64,000 nucleotides of DNA from Acidiphilium sp. 37-60-79 (GTDB lineage: Bacteria; Pseudomonadota; Alphaproteobacteria; Acetobacterales; Acetobacteraceae): NCBI GenBank assembly GCA_002279355.1, contig NCBV01000009.1, positions 50,897 through 114,896 on the forward strand, read 5' to 3'. Below the pieces are notes generated by a model, which made no database searches, was not told the origin of the DNA, and worked only from the letters and a program-made list of their open reading frames with translations. Below are positions 55,808 through 64,000 of the stretch, one piece after another. Position 1 is the first letter of the stretch. The number at the start of each line of letters is the position of its first letter. Made by a program: the position numbers and the translations under genes.

Positions 55808-57564
55808 ACGGCCCCCTGATAGAGCGCCGTCGTCGCCGCATAGGCGCCGCGCAATGCCATCAACTGATCATGAGTGCCCCGCTCAATAATGCGCCCCTCC
55901 TCAAGCACCAAAATCAAATCCGCATGTCGCACTGCCTCTAACCGGTGCGCAATGATTAACACCGTCCGATCACGCATCAAGCGTTCGACTGATTGATTGA
56001 CCAAAGCCGCCGTCTCCGGGTCCAAATGCGCGCTGGCTTCATCCAAAATCAACAACTCAGCATTTTTCAAAAACACCCGCGCCAACGCGATCCGTTGAAT
56101 TTCACCCCCTGACAAGCCTTGCCCCCGATCGCCCAGGACGGTGTCGAAACCGTGCGGCAACCGGCTAATAAATTCTTCAGCATGCGCCGCCCGCGCCGCC
56201 GCCAGGACAGCCGCGTCATCAGCCTCCATGCCTAACCGAATATTGTCGCGCACACTGGCTTGAAATAAAGTCGGTCGCTGAGGCAACCAAGCAATGCGCT
56301 CATGCCACTCGACTAGGTTGATGTCGCGCAGATCAAGGCCACCCACCATGATCCGCCCAGCATCAGCAGTCAAAAACCCGAGTAACAGCTTGCCAATTGT
56401 GGTTTTGCCAACCCCGCTCGGCCCCACCAAGGCAACGCTCTGGCCGGTGGAAATGGTGAAATTAATATCCTCAATCACCGAATGCCCAGCATCATAGCCA
56501 AACCCCACATCGGCAAAACTAACCGCCATCGATGGGCGAACCAAAGTGACTTTGCCGGGCTTGGTCGCCGTTACAGGCACATCAAGCAGCGCCACCATCC
56601 GTTCAGCCGCCCCAATCGCTTCCATTCGCGCATGATAATGCGTCCCCATCATCCGCAGGGGTCGATAGAATTCAGGGGCGAGCAACAACACAAAAAACCC
56701 AGAGAGAAAAGCCATCTCATGGTAATAGAGGTTAAAACCAATATACACAGCAACCATCGCCACGCTAACGGTCGCAAAAAACTCAAGCACCAGCGAGGAG
56801 AGAAACGCAACCCGCAGCACCGCCATGGTCTCTTGCCGATATTGATCCGAAACACGCGCAATCATCGCAGCCTCAGCGCGGCTCGCGCCGAATAGTTTGA
56901 GCGTGGTCAGCCCCTCGATCGCATCAAAAAAAAGTGCACTCATCCGCGCCAATTCGCGCCATTGCCGTTGGTTGATCCGCTCTGCACCTTTGCCAACCAG
57001 CACCATAAAAAATGGGATCAACGGCGCGGTGATCACCATGATCAGCCCGCCAACCCAATAATTTGGAAATACAAAAACTAAAATTGCCAGGGGCAAAAAT
57101 CCGGCCAGCGCCATGGAGGGCAAATATCCCGTATAATATTTGTCCAAAATCTCGACGCTATCCACAATATTATTGGTAAGATCACCGGATCGCCCCCGGG
57201 CCAGCCAAGCCGGACCCAGCGCGGTCATGTGCTGATAAAGTTGTTGGCGCATATCAAGCTTGATTCGCGCAGAAGCCTCAAAGCCAATCCGCTCGGTGAG
57301 CCCTGCAAGGATCGCGCGGAGCAAAAACACGCCGAATAACGCCACGAGCCAGTGGCTCACAGCGCCGAGCCCGCCATGGTCAATCACCACTGCATTAATG
57401 ACCAGCGCGAGTAACCAGCATTGCAGCACCAGCAACAACCCGTTGCCAGCGCTGATTCCAATTGCAACCGCGAGTGGCCAACGAGCCCGCTGTACATAAC
57501 TGCGCAACCAGCGTTCCAATGTTTTGCTCGCCGAGCGGGGCAGGGGCGCTGTCGGCGTCGCCAT
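55804..57564 (-). CDS. cydD: thiol reductant ABC exporter subunit CydD
   Basis: Partner half-transporter of CydC, 586 residues. I start at ATG 57564 rather than at the TTG three bases upstream, so it follows the small membrane-protein stop (57570-57568) by three bases. Walker A GPSGVGKTTIGK, signature GLSGGEIQRIALAR and Walker B LLILDEASAHLD are intact, and the N-terminal half has six hydrophobic helices. Being fused to the cydAB operon agrees with its role in maturing cytochrome bd. Confidence 0.93.
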   Translation of the reverse strand: MATPTAPLPRSASKTLERWLRSYVQRARWPLAVAIGISAGNGLLLVLQCWLLALVINAVVIDHGGLGAVSHWLVALFGVFLLRAILAGLTERIGFEASARIKLDMRQQLYQHMTALGPAWLARGRSGDLTNNIVDSVEILDKYYTGYLPSMALAGFLPLAILVFVFPNYWVGGLIMVITAPLIPFFMVLVGKGAERINQRQWRELARMSALFFDAIEGLTTLKLFGASRAEAAMIARVSDQYRQETMAVLRVAFLSSLVLEFFATVSVAMVAVYIGFNLYYHEMAFLSGFFVLLLAPEFYRPLRMMGTHYHARMEAIGAAERMVALLDVPVTATKPGKVTLVRPSMAVSFADVGFGYDAGHSVIEDINFTISTGQSVALVGPSGVGKTTIGKLLLGFLTADAGRIMVGGLDLRDINLVEWHERIAWLPQRPTLFQASVRDNIRLGMEADDAAVLAAARAAHAEEFISRLPHGFDTVLGDRGQGLSGGEIQRIALARVFLKNAELLILDEASAHLDPETAALVNQSVERLMRDRTVLIIAHRLEAVRHADLILVLEEGRIIERGTHDQLMALRGAYAATTALYQGAV

Positions 57565-57567
57565 CAA

Positions 57568-57801
57568 TCAACCAGCGCGCGATCGCAAGGACCGTATTTC
57601 GGCGCGCAGCAAAATCAACGCCAATAGTGCAGCAAAAATCGTCATTCCCGCCGCAATCAACCACAGATCGCGGGGTAGCCCAAAAATCAGCGCAACCAGC
57701 ATTACCCCGGCGGCGGGCCCCACCATGAACAGAATCATCCGCCATTGTCGGCGCATAGCGTCAAGCCAAAGGATTGCCGGGACACCCATATCAGTGGCCA
57801 T
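57568..57801 (-). CDS. small two-helix membrane protein in the cyd operon, unrecognised
   Basis: A 77-residue open frame placed between cydB and cydD; it starts at ATG 57801 inside the last codons of cydB (an in-frame ATG at 57789 follows), and ends three bases before cydD. Two hydrophobic segments are clear (ILFMVGPAAGVMLVALIFGL and LWLIAAGMTIFAALLALILL) separated by PRD, with an Arg-rich C-terminus. It is longer than CydX (near 37 residues, one helix) and is not obviously YbgE. Its coupling to cydB and cydD suggests a role in cytochrome bd assembly, but this is inference. Confidence 0.65.
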   Translation of the reverse strand: MATDMGVPAILWLDAMRRQWRMILFMVGPAAGVMLVALIFGLPRDLWLIAAGMTIFAALLALILLRAEIRSLRSRAG

Positions 57802-58837
57802 AAGCTGCAAGTTTCGTTATTCGTGCACGAAAAACCCAAATCTGATACCAATTATACATCAGCATCACCGGGAAAAATCCTGCCATCGCCAGGGTAAACG
57901 TAATGATCGAAACTTGCGGGGTCGCCCCCGAATAAATCGTCCAAGTCTCGGGCACGATCCACGGATACATAGTCGCCATCATGCCGGCTGCCATCAGCGC
58001 AATCGCCAGATTAAGCCACAATATGGCAGCAAAATCGCGCTCGTGCGCCGAGGCTTGGCGCATTTTCACAATGGCCGCCATTACCACTATTCCAGCAAGC
58101 CCCCATACCCAGAAAGCACCACTAAACCATTTATTCGCCACCCAAGGGAAAATGAAAGCACTAATCGTCACAGTAATTAGCACCGCCATCAGCGCCAGAT
58201 AAAACGCCCCATTGGTCCAACGCGCCGCCAATTTACGAATCGGCTCGTCATGTTCAAATCTCGCCCGCACAAACAAACCACCTTGTAGTGAAACCGCAAT
58301 CACCGCGGCAACACCGGTCCAAACGCTAAACGGCGTTACGAACCGCAGCGCCCCACCCACATAGGTCGGCACGGTTCCCACCTCGTGGGTCAACGGAAAG
58401 CCGTTTAACGTGGCGCCCACCGCCATACCACCAAAAAACGTGGTGGCAAGGCTCGATAATCCAAATGCCCAGTCGCTGAACCGCTGATAACGCTGCTCGG
58501 CCAGATGGCGAAATTCTAATGCTACAGCACGGGTAATGATACCCCAAAGCGCTAACGCGAGCGGTATCATCAAATAGCTGAATAGCGACCCATAGACCGA
58601 TGGAAATGTGCCAAACAAAACGCCGCCAGCGACAATCAGCCAAGTCTCGTTCGCATCCCACGTTCCCGCCATAGCCGACATAATGGCGCCGCGCTCATCA
58701 GCATCCGTCACGAACAGCGAAAATACCCCCGCCCCCAAATCGGCGCCATCGAGCATAACATACAGCAGAATCGCAAGGCCAAGCGACATCCACCACACGA
58801 AAGTAAGGATATGCTGGGTTTGAGTAAGAACATCCAT
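57791..58837 (-). CDS. cydB: cytochrome bd ubiquinol oxidase subunit II
   Basis: 348-residue multi-helix membrane subunit, with the family's N-terminal VWWMSLGLAILLYVMLDGADLGAGV and the conserved MAGTWDANETWLIVAGGVLFGTFP (near residues 55-78). It lies 12 bases after cydA and its last codons contain the ATG of the small membrane protein. Together with CydA it forms the quinol oxidase; length and motifs fit the cyanide-insensitive (CIO/CydAB-short) type. Confidence 0.94.
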   Translation of the reverse strand: MDVLTQTQHILTFVWWMSLGLAILLYVMLDGADLGAGVFSLFVTDADERGAIMSAMAGTWDANETWLIVAGGVLFGTFPSVYGSLFSYLMIPLALALWGIITRAVALEFRHLAEQRYQRFSDWAFGLSSLATTFFGGMAVGATLNGFPLTHEVGTVPTYVGGALRFVTPFSVWTGVAAVIAVSLQGGLFVRARFEHDEPIRKLAARWTNGAFYLALMAVLITVTISAFIFPWVANKWFSGAFWVWGLAGIVVMAAIVKMRQASAHERDFAAILWLNLAIALMAAGMMATMYPWIVPETWTIYSGATPQVSIITFTLAMAGFFPVMLMYNWYQIWVFRARITKLAAYGH

Positions 58838-58849
58838 GACCGTTTCCCC

Positions 58850-60295
58850 TTACGCTGGCCGAGGATAGGACGGTGACGCCCCAGCCTGCGGCGCGGGCGC
58901 TTCCATATGACCAAGGCTCTGATGTCCCTCCTCAATCACCGGCGAAGTCATATCCGGCCCCTTGCGGATCATCTTCGCAATGAAGTACCAAGCCCCGCCC
59001 AGCACCGCAAGTTCAAAGCCCATGTAGCCAACCATCCAGAATATCTCGGCAGCAATCGGCATCCGGCTAACCCCGGCGGAGGTCCGCATCAGCCCATAAA
59101 CGAGCCAAGGTTGCCGCGCCACCTCGCGGGTCCACCAGCCGGTCCACACCGCGAGATAGGGCAGGAACGCCGCACCGATCACACTCCGCAAAAACCATGT
59201 CTGCTCAGCAATCCGCGCGACGCTAAACCGCCGACGCACGACCAGCAACGTTCCCCACAGAGCCACCAGCACGAGCGCCATGCCGCTCGCCACCATAACT
59301 CGGAAGGCGTAAAACGGCACTACCACTGGTGGCCGGTCCTGCGGCTTAATGCTGTCTAAACCTTGAACTTTTCCATTCCAACTATGGGTTTCGAGCAAGC
59401 TCAGCACGTGGGGGATCGTAATCGCAAAGGCATTGCCGTCACCCTTGGCATTCGGCCATGCCACCACATGCCAACCGGTATTGACCGATCCATCCTTGTT
59501 GAACGTGTGGTAATGCCCCTCCATCGCCGCCAACGCCGCCGGCTGATCACGCGAAACCACTTGCCCCAAACCATCGCCGACATAAACCTGCAACGGTGCG
59601 ATCACCAGCAACGCCAGAATCGCGTATTTCAGCGGTCGGGTGAACAGCGCCACATGGCGCTTGGTCAACACAAACCAAGCCGCAACGCCAGCCATAAAGA
59701 ACAACGCCAGTTCAAAACACGCAATTAACATATGGGGGAAACCCAAGATCACATCGGGGTTTAAAATCGCGTCATACCAGTTCGTAACCTGAAACATCCC
59801 ATCCTTAAACACCACGCCGGTCGGTGTTTGCATCCAAGAATTCGCCACCAAAATCCACATCGCGGAAAACGACGACGATAACGCAACGTTAAACGTCGCA
59901 AAGAGATGCATTTTCTTGCTGATCTTGCCCCAACCGAAAATCATCAGCCCGATAAACCCGGCCTCATACATGAACGCCGTAATCGTCTCATAGCCCAATA
60001 CCTGGCCAAAAAACGGCCCCGCCGCTTGCGAAAACGGACCATAGAGAATGCCGAACGCCATCTCCATGGTAATCCCGGTGGCAACGCCCGCGCCGAAATT
60101 AATAATGAACAGCTTTTCGAAAAACCGTGTGAGCCGATACCATTGCTCATCCTTGGTTTGCATCCAGCGCCATTCAAACAGGAATAAAATTACCGCAAGC
60201 CCAATCGTGAGCGGTGGATATAAAATATGAAAGCTGGTGATCCAGGCGAAATCGAGCCGGGAAAGCATCACCGATAACGGGCTATTGGTCATCAT
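58850..60295 (-). CDS. cydA: cytochrome bd ubiquinol oxidase subunit I (short Q-loop type)
   Basis: 481-residue heme-bearing subunit, oxidising quinol and reducing oxygen to water without proton pumping. Likely heme ligands are His in SFHILYPPLTIG near residue 23, His in FPHMLIACF and Met in FRVMVASG. The Q-loop, starting after GDGLGQVVSRDQPAAL, is short, as in the CIO (cyanide-insensitive) subgroup, not the long loop of E. coli CydA. GAGG precedes two adjacent ATGs (60295, 60292). The GbsR-like regulator gene lies 31 bases upstream in the same direction. Confidence 0.94.
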   Translation of the reverse strand: MMTNSPLSVMLSRLDFAWITSFHILYPPLTIGLAVILFLFEWRWMQTKDEQWYRLTRFFEKLFIINFGAGVATGITMEMAFGILYGPFSQAAGPFFGQVLGYETITAFMYEAGFIGLMIFGWGKISKKMHLFATFNVALSSSFSAMWILVANSWMQTPTGVVFKDGMFQVTNWYDAILNPDVILGFPHMLIACFELALFFMAGVAAWFVLTKRHVALFTRPLKYAILALLVIAPLQVYVGDGLGQVVSRDQPAALAAMEGHYHTFNKDGSVNTGWHVVAWPNAKGDGNAFAITIPHVLSLLETHSWNGKVQGLDSIKPQDRPPVVVPFYAFRVMVASGMALVLVALWGTLLVVRRRFSVARIAEQTWFLRSVIGAAFLPYLAVWTGWWTREVARQPWLVYGLMRTSAGVSRMPIAAEIFWMVGYMGFELAVLGGAWYFIAKMIRKGPDMTSPVIEEGHQSLGHMEAPAPQAGASPSYPRPA

Positions 60296-60326
60296 ATCCT
60301 CGTTGCCTTACGGTCAGAATGTTAGT

Positions 60327-60920
60327 CTAGAGCACTTCATCAACATCGATATCCACATCGGCACGGCTCTTGCCTTTGCCCAGCAGCGGCAGCCGGTTCT
60401 TCAATTCCAGCAGCGCCACAACGCGCCCGCCCAATTTCAGCAATTGCACCAGTTGGGCGGTATCCAGCTTTTGCACATCGTCAGACCAGCGAAGCAGCAA
60501 TTCGATTAACTCATGCATCTCGCGAAGCCGCCCCTGCGCATGGCGGTCCGCGGGGCTCGCCGGCGTCTCCATGATCAGGTCGCGCAAGACCGACAAAGTC
60601 GGGTCAATCTCCCGCCGCCGCCGTTCCTCGGCGAGTGTGCGAACAATCTGCCAAATATCGCCAAGCGTGGCGAAATGCTCTCGCCGATCCCCTGGCAAAT
60701 GCTGCAATCGTACCAAATGCCACGATTGCAGCTCTTTCAACCCCATCGACACATTTGATCGTGAAAAATTCAGCACATCGGCAATTTCGTCCGCCGGTAA
60801 CGGCCGTTCCGAGACGAACAGCAGCGCATAAATCTGCCCGACCGTCCGGCTGATGCCCCACCGACTGCCCATTTCGCCAAAATGCAACACGAACGCCTCA
60901 GTGATTGGCGTCAATTTCAT
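60327..60920 (-). CDS. GbsR/MarR-type transcriptional regulator
   Basis: 197-residue regulator with a winged helix: IYALLFVSERPLPADEIADVLNFSRSNVSMGLKEL (helix-turn-helix about residues 30-65) and the GbsR-type long coiled C-terminus. It is the first gene of the cyd operon, 31 bases before cydA, with a palindrome overlapping its own promoter region. Regulation of cytochrome bd by this protein, possibly in response to an oxygen- or redox-related signal, is likely but not shown. Confidence 0.85.
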   Translation of the reverse strand: MKLTPITEAFVLHFGEMGSRWGISRTVGQIYALLFVSERPLPADEIADVLNFSRSNVSMGLKELQSWHLVRLQHLPGDRREHFATLGDIWQIVRTLAEERRRREIDPTLSVLRDLIMETPASPADRHAQGRLREMHELIELLLRWSDDVQKLDTAQLVQLLKLGGRVVALLELKNRLPLLGKGKSRADVDIDVDEVL

Positions 60921-60929
60921 GGTCGGAAC

Positions 60930-60947
60930 TTTCAGGAATTACTGAAA
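60930..60947 (-). promoter_or_regulatory. palindromic operator candidate for the regulator/cyd operon
   Basis: TTTCAG (60930-60935), six central bases GAATTA, CTGAAA (60942-60947): perfect six-base arms ending nine bases before the regulator's ATG at 60920. A perfect -35 hexamer TTGACA on the minus strand lies at 60977-60972; its -10 would fall near 60949-60957, so the palindrome sits at about the transcription start. This fits autoregulation by a MarR-type dimer. The same region faces the divergent peptidase gene. Confidence 0.55.
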
Positions 60948-61079
60948 CTCAAGTAACATCAGACGCGAATATGTCAATTGCCAATTTGCGCCAGCTCAGG
61001 GGGCTTTCGCCGCCGCCGCACCCCTGATAGGCTGATAAAAACTGCGTCCAATCAGCATGTTCCGGAGTGTATTTGCGTT

Positions 61080-63236
61080 ATGTCAAAATTATCAAACCTG
61101 CGTCGCGCCGCTTGCATTGCGCTTTTGCTCAGCGGCATCGGGATCGGAAATTGCGCCCAACCCACAGCACTCGCCTATCCGCCTGCCCATCGCGACAATA
61201 TTGTGAATGATTATTTCGGCACCAAAGTTCCCGCGCCCTATCAATGGATGGAAAACCTCACCGATCCACGCCTCGCCCCCTGGGTTGCCGCAGAGAATCA
61301 ACTCACCACCCATTATCTCGCCGGCCTGAAACTCCGCGCCGCGTTCTATGCAAAGCTCACCAAACTCTGGAACTACCCCAAACAAACCTCCCCGCTCCAG
61401 CGCGGCAGCTTGCTGTTTTATCGCCGCAATTCCGGCATCCAGAACCAATCCGTGCTCTATATGCAGCGTGGCCCGACCGGCACGCCACATATCCTGCTCG
61501 ACCCGAACAGCTTTTCGCACCATGGTGGCACCGCGCTCGCCGCCTATGCCCCCTCGCCAAACGGCAAATACGTGGCGTACGCCTTGGCCAAGGGCGGCTC
61601 GGACTGGCAAACAATCTATGTGCTCGATGTCGCGACCGACAAAACCCTGCCCCATTCGGTGCGCTGGGTAAAATTCTCCGACATCAGCTGGACCCATGAC
61701 AGCAAGGGCTTTTTCTACTCGCGCTACCCCCAACCCCCCAAAGGCCAAGCGATCTCCCAACGCTTGAAAAACCAAGCGCTCTACTACCACCGGATCAATC
61801 AACATCAGGCGCAAGATACGCTCATCTATCGCCGGCCGGACCTCAGCGAATGGGTCATCAATGGCGATGTTTCGGAGAATGGCCGTTATTTGTTCATCAC
61901 GCTGGCCTTCCACACCACCCGCAACGAGCTTTATGTCGCGAGCCTGGGCAACCCCAATCACCCCAAGCTCAACGCCAAAATCCGCCCGCTTTTCACCAAG
62001 GATGACGCCTCCTACGTCCCGATCGGCACCGAGGGCGATTCGGTGTTCATCCAAACCGATCTCAAAGCCCCGCTTGGCCGCGTCGCCGCCGTCGATATTT
62101 ACCATCCCGCCCCCGCCGATTGGCGCGTCGTGGTGCCCGAACAAAAAAACGCGCTCCTCGATTCCGCCCACATGGCCTATGGCAAAATTCTCGTGCATCG
62201 CATGGTGGTCGATAAAGCCCGGCTCGATCTCTACACCACCGGCGGCCGCCTGATCGGCCCGATCAAGCTGCCGGACCAAACCGGCACGGTCGGCGGTATT
62301 TCCACCCGCAATACCAAAAAACACATCTATTTCGGCTTCACCTCGTTCCTTCGCCCCGGCGAAATCGTCCGCTATAACGTCGGATCTGGCAAGGAATCCG
62401 TGTTTTTCCGACCCACCGTGCCGTTCAACCCAAATCACTACAGCGTCCAGCAAATTTTCTATCAATCCACCGGCGGTGTGCGCGTGCCGATGTTCATCGT
62501 CGCGCGGAAGGGAATTGCCCTTGACGGCAAAAACCCAACCATCCTCTATGGCTATGGCGGGTTCGATGTCACCATCCCGCCCTATTTCAGCCCCAGCATC
62601 GCAACCTGGCTGCGCCTCGGCGGGGTCTATGCCATGCCCAATCTGCGCGGCGGCGGCGTCTATGGCCAGTCCTGGCATCAAGCGGGCATGTTGCAAAACA
62701 AGCAGAACGTGTTTGACGATTTCGCCAACGCCGCCCATTGGTTGATCGATCATCACTATACCAGCAGCGCCCATCTCGGCATCATGGGCTATTCGAATGG
62801 CGGCCTGCTCACCGGCGCCAGCGTCACCGAACATCCGCATCTCTTTGGCGCCGTCTATATCGGTCACGGCGTGCTCGATATGCTGCGCTTTGAAAAATTC
62901 TCGGGCGGTGAATACTGGATCTCTGAATACGGCACCGCGAGCAAAGCCAAAGACTTCAAATGGCTCGCTGCCTATTCCCCGCTGCAAAATCTGAAAAAAG
63001 GCGTCTGCTACCCGCCCACCATCATCACCACCTCAACCGATGATGACCGCGTGGTCCCCAGCAATGCCTATAAATTCGCGGCCCAAATGCAGCGCGATCA
63101 AGGCTGCGCCAACCCCATCCTGCTCCACACCGCCACCGCGACCAGCCATATCTACATGCCAGTGCACAAACATCTGCGTCACGATGCCGATAATTGGGGC
63201 TTCATGGGCCACGCGCTCGGCATGAAAGCCCCCTGA
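61080..63236 (+). CDS. prolyl oligopeptidase family serine peptidase (S9A)
   Basis: Exported post-proline-cleaving peptidase. The ATG at 61080 gives 718 residues with a signal peptide (RRAACIALLLSGIGIGNCA). An N-terminal beta-propeller is followed by an alpha/beta-hydrolase domain. The nucleophile elbow GYSNGG has Ser572; the acid is within DDD at residues 654-656; a histidine candidate is His690. The region around this histidine (ATSHIYMPVHKH) departs from the usual GHGxG pattern, so activity is likely but not certain. It is divergent from the cyd regulator and convergent with wrbA. Confidence 0.85.
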   Translation: MSKLSNLRRAACIALLLSGIGIGNCAQPTALAYPPAHRDNIVNDYFGTKVPAPYQWMENLTDPRLAPWVAAENQLTTHYLAGLKLRAAFYAKLTKLWNYPKQTSPLQRGSLLFYRRNSGIQNQSVLYMQRGPTGTPHILLDPNSFSHHGGTALAAYAPSPNGKYVAYALAKGGSDWQTIYVLDVATDKTLPHSVRWVKFSDISWTHDSKGFFYSRYPQPPKGQAISQRLKNQALYYHRINQHQAQDTLIYRRPDLSEWVINGDVSENGRYLFITLAFHTTRNELYVASLGNPNHPKLNAKIRPLFTKDDASYVPIGTEGDSVFIQTDLKAPLGRVAAVDIYHPAPADWRVVVPEQKNALLDSAHMAYGKILVHRMVVDKARLDLYTTGGRLIGPIKLPDQTGTVGGISTRNTKKHIYFGFTSFLRPGEIVRYNVGSGKESVFFRPTVPFNPNHYSVQQIFYQSTGGVRVPMFIVARKGIALDGKNPTILYGYGGFDVTIPPYFSPSIATWLRLGGVYAMPNLRGGGVYGQSWHQAGMLQNKQNVFDDFANAAHWLIDHHYTSSAHLGIMGYSNGGLLTGASVTEHPHLFGAVYIGHGVLDMLRFEKFSGGEYWISEYGTASKAKDFKWLAAYSPLQNLKKGVCYPPTIITTSTDDDRVVPSNAYKFAAQMQRDQGCANPILLHTATATSHIYMPVHKHLRHDADNWGFMGHALGMKAP

Positions 63237-63242
63237 ACCGTG

Positions 63243-63287
63243 TTTTGCTCCCCCGGCCCTGGCAATCACCAGACCGGGGGAGCAAAA
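63243..63287. repeat. strong hairpin between convergent genes
   Basis: TTTTGCTCCCCCGG (63243-63256) and CCGGGGGAGCAAAA (63274-63287) are perfect 14-base arms around 17 bases, with an inner CTGG/CCAG. On both strands the T-tract lies before the stem and the A-tract after it, so it is not a canonical rho-independent terminator unless the stem's own U residues melt. It lies between the peptidase and wrbA stops and may still act as a bidirectional transcription barrier. Confidence 0.7.
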
Positions 63288-63289
63288 AA

Positions 63290-63889
63290 TCAACCGTGCA
63301 GCTTGGCCGCAATCGCCGCCACATGTTTGCCCTGCGCGCGGGCAATCGCAAGCTCATTGGCCGAAGGTTTGCGTGAACCATCGCTGCCCGCCAGCGTGCT
63401 CGCGCCATAAGGCGTGCCGCCGGTAATTTCATTCATGTTGGTGAGTTCAGCGTTCGAGTAAGGCACACCCACCACCACCATGCCGTGATGGAACAAGGTG
63501 GTATGGAACGAGGTAATCGTCGTTTCCTGCCCGCCATGCTGCGTACCTGTGGACACAAATACCGAGCCAACCTTGCCAATCAACGCGCCCTTGGCCCACA
63601 GCCCGCCGGTTTGATCCAGGAAATTGCGCATCTGGCCGCACATATTGCCAAACCGCGTCGGCGTGCCGAAAATAATCGCGTCATAATCAGCCAACTCACC
63701 CGGCGTCGCTACCGGCGCCGCCTGGTCGGTCTTGGCATGAATGGCCGCCAACGTCTCGGCCGGCATGGTCTCAGGCACCCGCTTGACCACCACCTCAGCA
63801 CCCGCCTCTTTCGCACCGGCGGCAACGGCCTCGGCCATGGTCTCCAGATGACCCCATGTGCTGTAGTAAAGTACCAGAATTTTCGCCAT
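63290..63889 (-). CDS. wrbA: NAD(P)H:quinone oxidoreductase, WrbA type
   Basis: Flavodoxin-like FMN protein that reduces quinones by two electrons, often part of oxidative-stress defence. ATG 63889, behind AAGGAGCGAAAA, gives 199 residues; the open frame to 63904 has a second ATG without a site. The FMN-binding region [15 protein letters not shown] (residues 8-22) and [16 protein letters not shown] are WrbA hallmarks, as is [24 protein letters not shown]. The 96 bases to the window's right end hold only upstream sequence. Confidence 0.94.
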   Translation of the reverse strand: MAKILVLYYSTWGHLETMAEAVAAGAKEAGAEVVVKRVPETMPAETLAAIHAKTDQAAPVATPGELADYDAIIFGTPTRFGNMCGQMRNFLDQTGGLWAKGALIGKVGSVFVSTGTQHGGQETTITSFHTTLFHHGMVVVGVPYSNAELTNMNEITGGTPYGASTLAGSDGSRKPSANELAIARAQGKHVAAIAAKLHG

Positions 63890-64000
63890 TTTTCGCTCCT
63901 TCATGATCCTAAATCCGGCAGTTGGATTTCCTATGGACCGGAGAGAAGGCTAGATTTTCAACGTTTGGTTGTCGCTCAACCTGGGTTGAATCGGAGTGGT

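Noticed and set aside
61092..62987. 631-codon open frame on the minus strand
   Set aside because: It lies wholly antisense to the prolyl oligopeptidase gene; no family motif; typical of GC-rich codon bias.

Overview
The window is a contiguous bacterial chromosome segment, dense in genes and fairly rich in G and C (judged by eye, not computed). Gene content points to an alphaproteobacterium, most likely Acetobacteraceae. The clues are a meso-diaminopimelate-type dcw cell-division cluster, a COQ7/COQ9-like quinone pair, a phasin, an EipB-type (DUF1849) envelope protein, an UPF0262 protein, and a cyanide-insensitive-type cytochrome bd operon with its own cydDC. The family assignment is inference.

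Layout. 1-8427 (minus): dcw cluster read as mraZ-rsmH-ftsL-ftsI-murE-murF-mraY-murD (murD cut by the window edge), mostly with overlapping stop and start codons, behind a promoter that carries a 10-bp-periodic MraZ-box array. 8616-11330 (minus): SppA protease, a lipocalin lipoprotein and tRNA-Pro(CGG). 11495-14028 (plus): an amino-acid ABC importer behind an AT-rich inverted repeat. 14256-18077 (plus): a penicillin-binding protein 1A gene broken by a frameshift, then prfB with its programmed frameshift. 18111-20868 (plus): psd-pssA-aminotransferase, translationally coupled. 21039-24669: lrgAB (minus) diverging from a PaaX-type regulator and two methyltransferases. 24690-31837: acetyltransferase, argG, DJ-1-family protein, Mpo1-like protein, glycine-zipper lipoprotein, lytic transglycosylase, an exported Met/His-repeat protein, typA. 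31838-32303: a pile-up of inverted repeats between convergent genes. 32287-37275 (minus): MarC, M20 amidohydrolase, small exported protein, phosphoesterase, sulfotransferase-like protein. 37332-48539 (plus, with one minus histone-H1-like gene): dsbB-coq7, COQ9-like, phasin, uvrB-eipB, DUF983-UPF0262, mtnA, rarA-rluC. 48647-54123 (plus): tamA-tamB. 54113-60920 (minus): GbsR-like regulator-cydA-cydB-small membrane protein-cydD-cydC. 61080-63889: prolyl oligopeptidase (plus) and wrbA (minus).

No phage, CRISPR array, toxin-antitoxin pair or intact insertion sequence is visible. The most unusual material is a family of CTAG-bounded palindromic elements. Two are composite copies (20865-20983 and, inverted, 32182-32303) and one is a single hairpin (39088-39144). 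In all three cases the element supplies the stop codon of an adjacent gene. Other points worth a look are the MraZ operator array, the 77-residue two-helix protein inside the cyd operon, the disrupted PBP1A gene, the Met/His pentapeptide-repeat protein and the COQ7/COQ9-like neighbourhood.
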